From: J061 sp003695725 [NCBI: Candidatus Schekmanbacteria bacterium]
Lineage (GTDB): Bacteria > Schekmanbacteria > GWA2-38-11
Length of the DNA: 7,577 bases
NCBI GenBank assembly: GCA_003695725.1
Contig: RFHX01000114.1
Coordinates: 1-7,577, forward strand
Reading direction: 5' to 3'
Shown here: one piece after another, positions 7,101 through 7,577 of the stretch
Layout of the letters: each line of letters starts with the position of its first letter
Position numbering within the stretch: position 1 is the first letter of the stretch
Notes under the pieces: model-generated
Told to the model about the DNA's origin: nothing
The model's input: only the letters and a program-made list of their open reading frames with translations
The model's database searches: none
Program-made: the position numbers and the translations under genes

Positions 7101-7577
7101 AGGTGTTGATTTGAGTAAAGAAAATTGGAATACAAGACAAAAGTTTCTTCAGGAAAAGGTTTTGAGTGTTAGAAGAAGTGACAATACTCCAATACCCTTC
7201 AACGAATTACCTATCACAACAGCTTACCGTACAGGGAAAGAAATTAAAAACCAAGAAATTATTTTTGAATACAAAGATGGAAAAAAGCAGTATCTTTTAA
7301 TTCATATTCTTCCTTTAAAGAACTCAAAAGGTGAAGTTGAAAATATAGTTTCAATTTTCAAGGATATAACTCAACAAAAGGAATATGAAGAAACTCTGCG
7401 TAAACAAAGCGATGAACTAAACAATATCTTCACAAGTTTTCAAGATGCGCTCATTCTCGTAAATGACAAAGGTAAAATCCTGAAAATGAATTCAGCTTCG
7501 GAAAAGCTGCCATCTTTTCTTCCGGCTCGCCCATTGCCGATCGTGGCCAGCAGCTTTCCGCTTGCATCGCACACGAC
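4183..7577 (+). CDS. Giant cytoplasmic multi-GAF/multi-PAS sensor protein, 3' end beyond the window
   Basis: One open frame of 1131 codons without a stop, running off the right edge. No membrane segment is seen. Domains by residue: GAF-like about 25-165 with a CDC motif (75-77); GAF about 178-330; GAF about 346-506; PAS about 516-626; GAF about 648-806; PAS about 817-927 with C862, C867, C876 and H878; PAS about 938-1064 (LNTVFENSPDGMILMD); and the first part of another PAS about 1081-1109 (FQDALILVNDKGKILKMN). The output domain is missing; by family precedent it would usually be a histidine kinase, less often GGDEF. Residues after about 1109 come from the foreign-looking tail and should not be counted as this protein. 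Start: ATG 4183 was chosen because a TTGACA promoter lies just upstream, but an in-frame ATG at 4132 would add 17 residues; neither has a Shine-Dalgarno. The protein is divergent from the HTH-receiver regulator and is its likeliest local partner. Confidence 0.9.
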   Translation, partial: MSVRNKNKDETISQRINKYISSLGNCKNEKELAIKTSSYLLNLTNSQACLIFSSTGEKNLFKSNGIILGKRKIKCDCIIDANIKNGKEYLLKNLDLRKELIKSNCKDINLVSGHKYFSTFSIKGANNDISLLIELLKNESVFKNDELKISSSIVAHSQRILRNIERHSSYEEYAKKLKILNETIHIINDSHNLNELAEKIEPVMRKAIPYDSIVFATYDDSERYIVDLYIMYHEGVIKRNNLYAPTSIGKMKKELRKKKTIRIDDLSKNPFGLARIATLAEGMSSELIVGCISKGKILGVFVLVKKEKNFYTDEDEWFMRMIAKDITSAMVRFKTDEILRKQKIYSEISNKIIQKTLKSENAEKAAINLFSEIEKKLDFDTLKVGLFNNDLSEITIYLKPGNNKKLIGPQTFKYDEKRHKKVIDLLQSKRRYISADSEIGKSLFSEKVAAEENLQSAIIFPLSLPKRLLGFIAFLSKKKNIFGKHDIEGIALIAESFSLALENLLLKNEADIQKKNWESTFNSISDYILIIDRNGKILRLNKKSKKLLKKISGNDYNELSAKDFLNALKIPYAQSLKELVFKENLPVNQTLPSINNDKYYNILIDPIRKKPSKKCQEAVLQVKDITDIKKTEAELKNINQQYRKQNTKFKALSKIAEIINRDKTPQEIFEMIGKEVKRIIPFDSGKVWVFNKESKELDSIYTLTIYTEKFSASEAMKTGLQQSSVMEILKSGKPMIRNLKKGNPSYREDRFIKEANINSVLYIPLEAKEKITGCISLGSRRYNAFTTEDISFMKQIAGYISSYLENLKLLSELMQANIEWEKTFNSTSDYIFLTDSKNNIIKCNKSFQEDYLREETFLEKKCYEIFCKKNNDKNGCIHRKHTPDTFPNIFEFTDQEKGRTFVVSISPIGIFSDKKECYVHIVTDITKMKEAEKTILNLATQLNTVFENSPDGMILMDKEQKIVKFSKSAQKILGVDLSKENWNTRQKFLQEKVLSVRRSDNTPIPFNELPITTAYRTGKEIKNQEIIFEYKDGKKQYLLIHILPLKNSKGEVENIVSIFKDITQQKEYEETLRKQSDELNNIFTSFQDALILVNDKGKILKMNSASEKLPSFLPARPLPIVASSFPLASHT
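7488..7577 (-). CDS. Fragment of an NHL-repeat protein in a probably chimeric contig end
   Basis: Read on the minus strand from the window edge, this stretch gives VVCDASGKLL, A, T, then IGNGRAGRKDGSFSEAEF. That is the inter-blade pattern of NHL-repeat beta-propellers of the NHLRC2 type (IGxGxxGxKDGxFxEAxF, normally followed by NxPQG). After AEF the match stops, the frame enters the antisense of the PAS coding sequence and meets TGA at 7442-7440. The 70 bases from 7508 are about 60% G+C by hand count, far above the rest of the window, with G/C-rich codons such as CTG, GCC, ATC and GGC. Both ends of the NHL protein are absent. The most likely reading is sequence from another genome or another locus joined to the sensor gene. 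Confidence 0.6.

Noticed and set aside
7510-7577. Extension of the sensor PAS domain to the window end
   Set aside because: The plus-strand reading loses PAS character and composition changes sharply; the minus strand gives a recognisable NHL pattern instead.

Overview
This is an A+T-rich bacterial window with five real genes, four complete and one running off the right edge. The content suggests a Gram-negative, probably anaerobic or respiring bacterium. It has a membrane sensor whose predicted periplasmic loop carries two c-type heme motifs, so cytochrome c maturation is implied. It also has a very long GAF/PAS sensor protein of the kind common in Desulfobacterota, Nitrospirota and related uncultivated lineages. 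The phylum cannot be fixed from this sequence alone.

Left part (minus strand, 38-1525): a sodium-coupled glutamate/aspartate or dicarboxylate transporter (DAACS family) sits 51 bp downstream of a 68-residue helix-turn-helix protein. The small gene has a TTG start, a strong Shine-Dalgarno sequence and a plausible sigma70-type promoter, and the two probably form one transcription unit. Divergent from it, across a 141-bp intergenic region, is a 590-residue diguanylate cyclase (1667-3439): two membrane segments, a loop with two CxxCH motifs, HAMP, GAF and an intact GGEEF domain with a c-di-GMP inhibitory site.

Right part: convergent with the cyclase, 12 bp away, is a 190-residue regulator with an N-terminal MerR/excisionase-type HTH and a C-terminal receiver domain (3452-4024, minus strand), the reverse of the usual response-regulator order. 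Divergent from it across about 158 bp begins a soluble multi-sensor protein (4183 to the window end) with at least four GAF and four PAS domains. Its output domain lies beyond the window. The shared divergent control region and the complementary domains make the HTH-receiver protein and the giant sensor a plausible two-component pair.

The last roughly 70 to 90 bases do not belong with the rest. G+C jumps to about 60% (hand count), the plus-strand reading stops resembling a PAS domain, and the minus strand reads as a piece of an NHL-repeat protein of the NHLRC2 type. The switch falls in a short stretch that fits both proteins, which points to a chimeric contig end.

Taken together this is a signalling cluster: a redox or ligand-sensing c-di-GMP synthase, an HTH-receiver regulator and a multi-input cytoplasmic sensor, beside an acidic amino-acid transporter with its own small HTH protein. 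No tRNA, rRNA, CRISPR array, insertion sequence or phage gene was seen.
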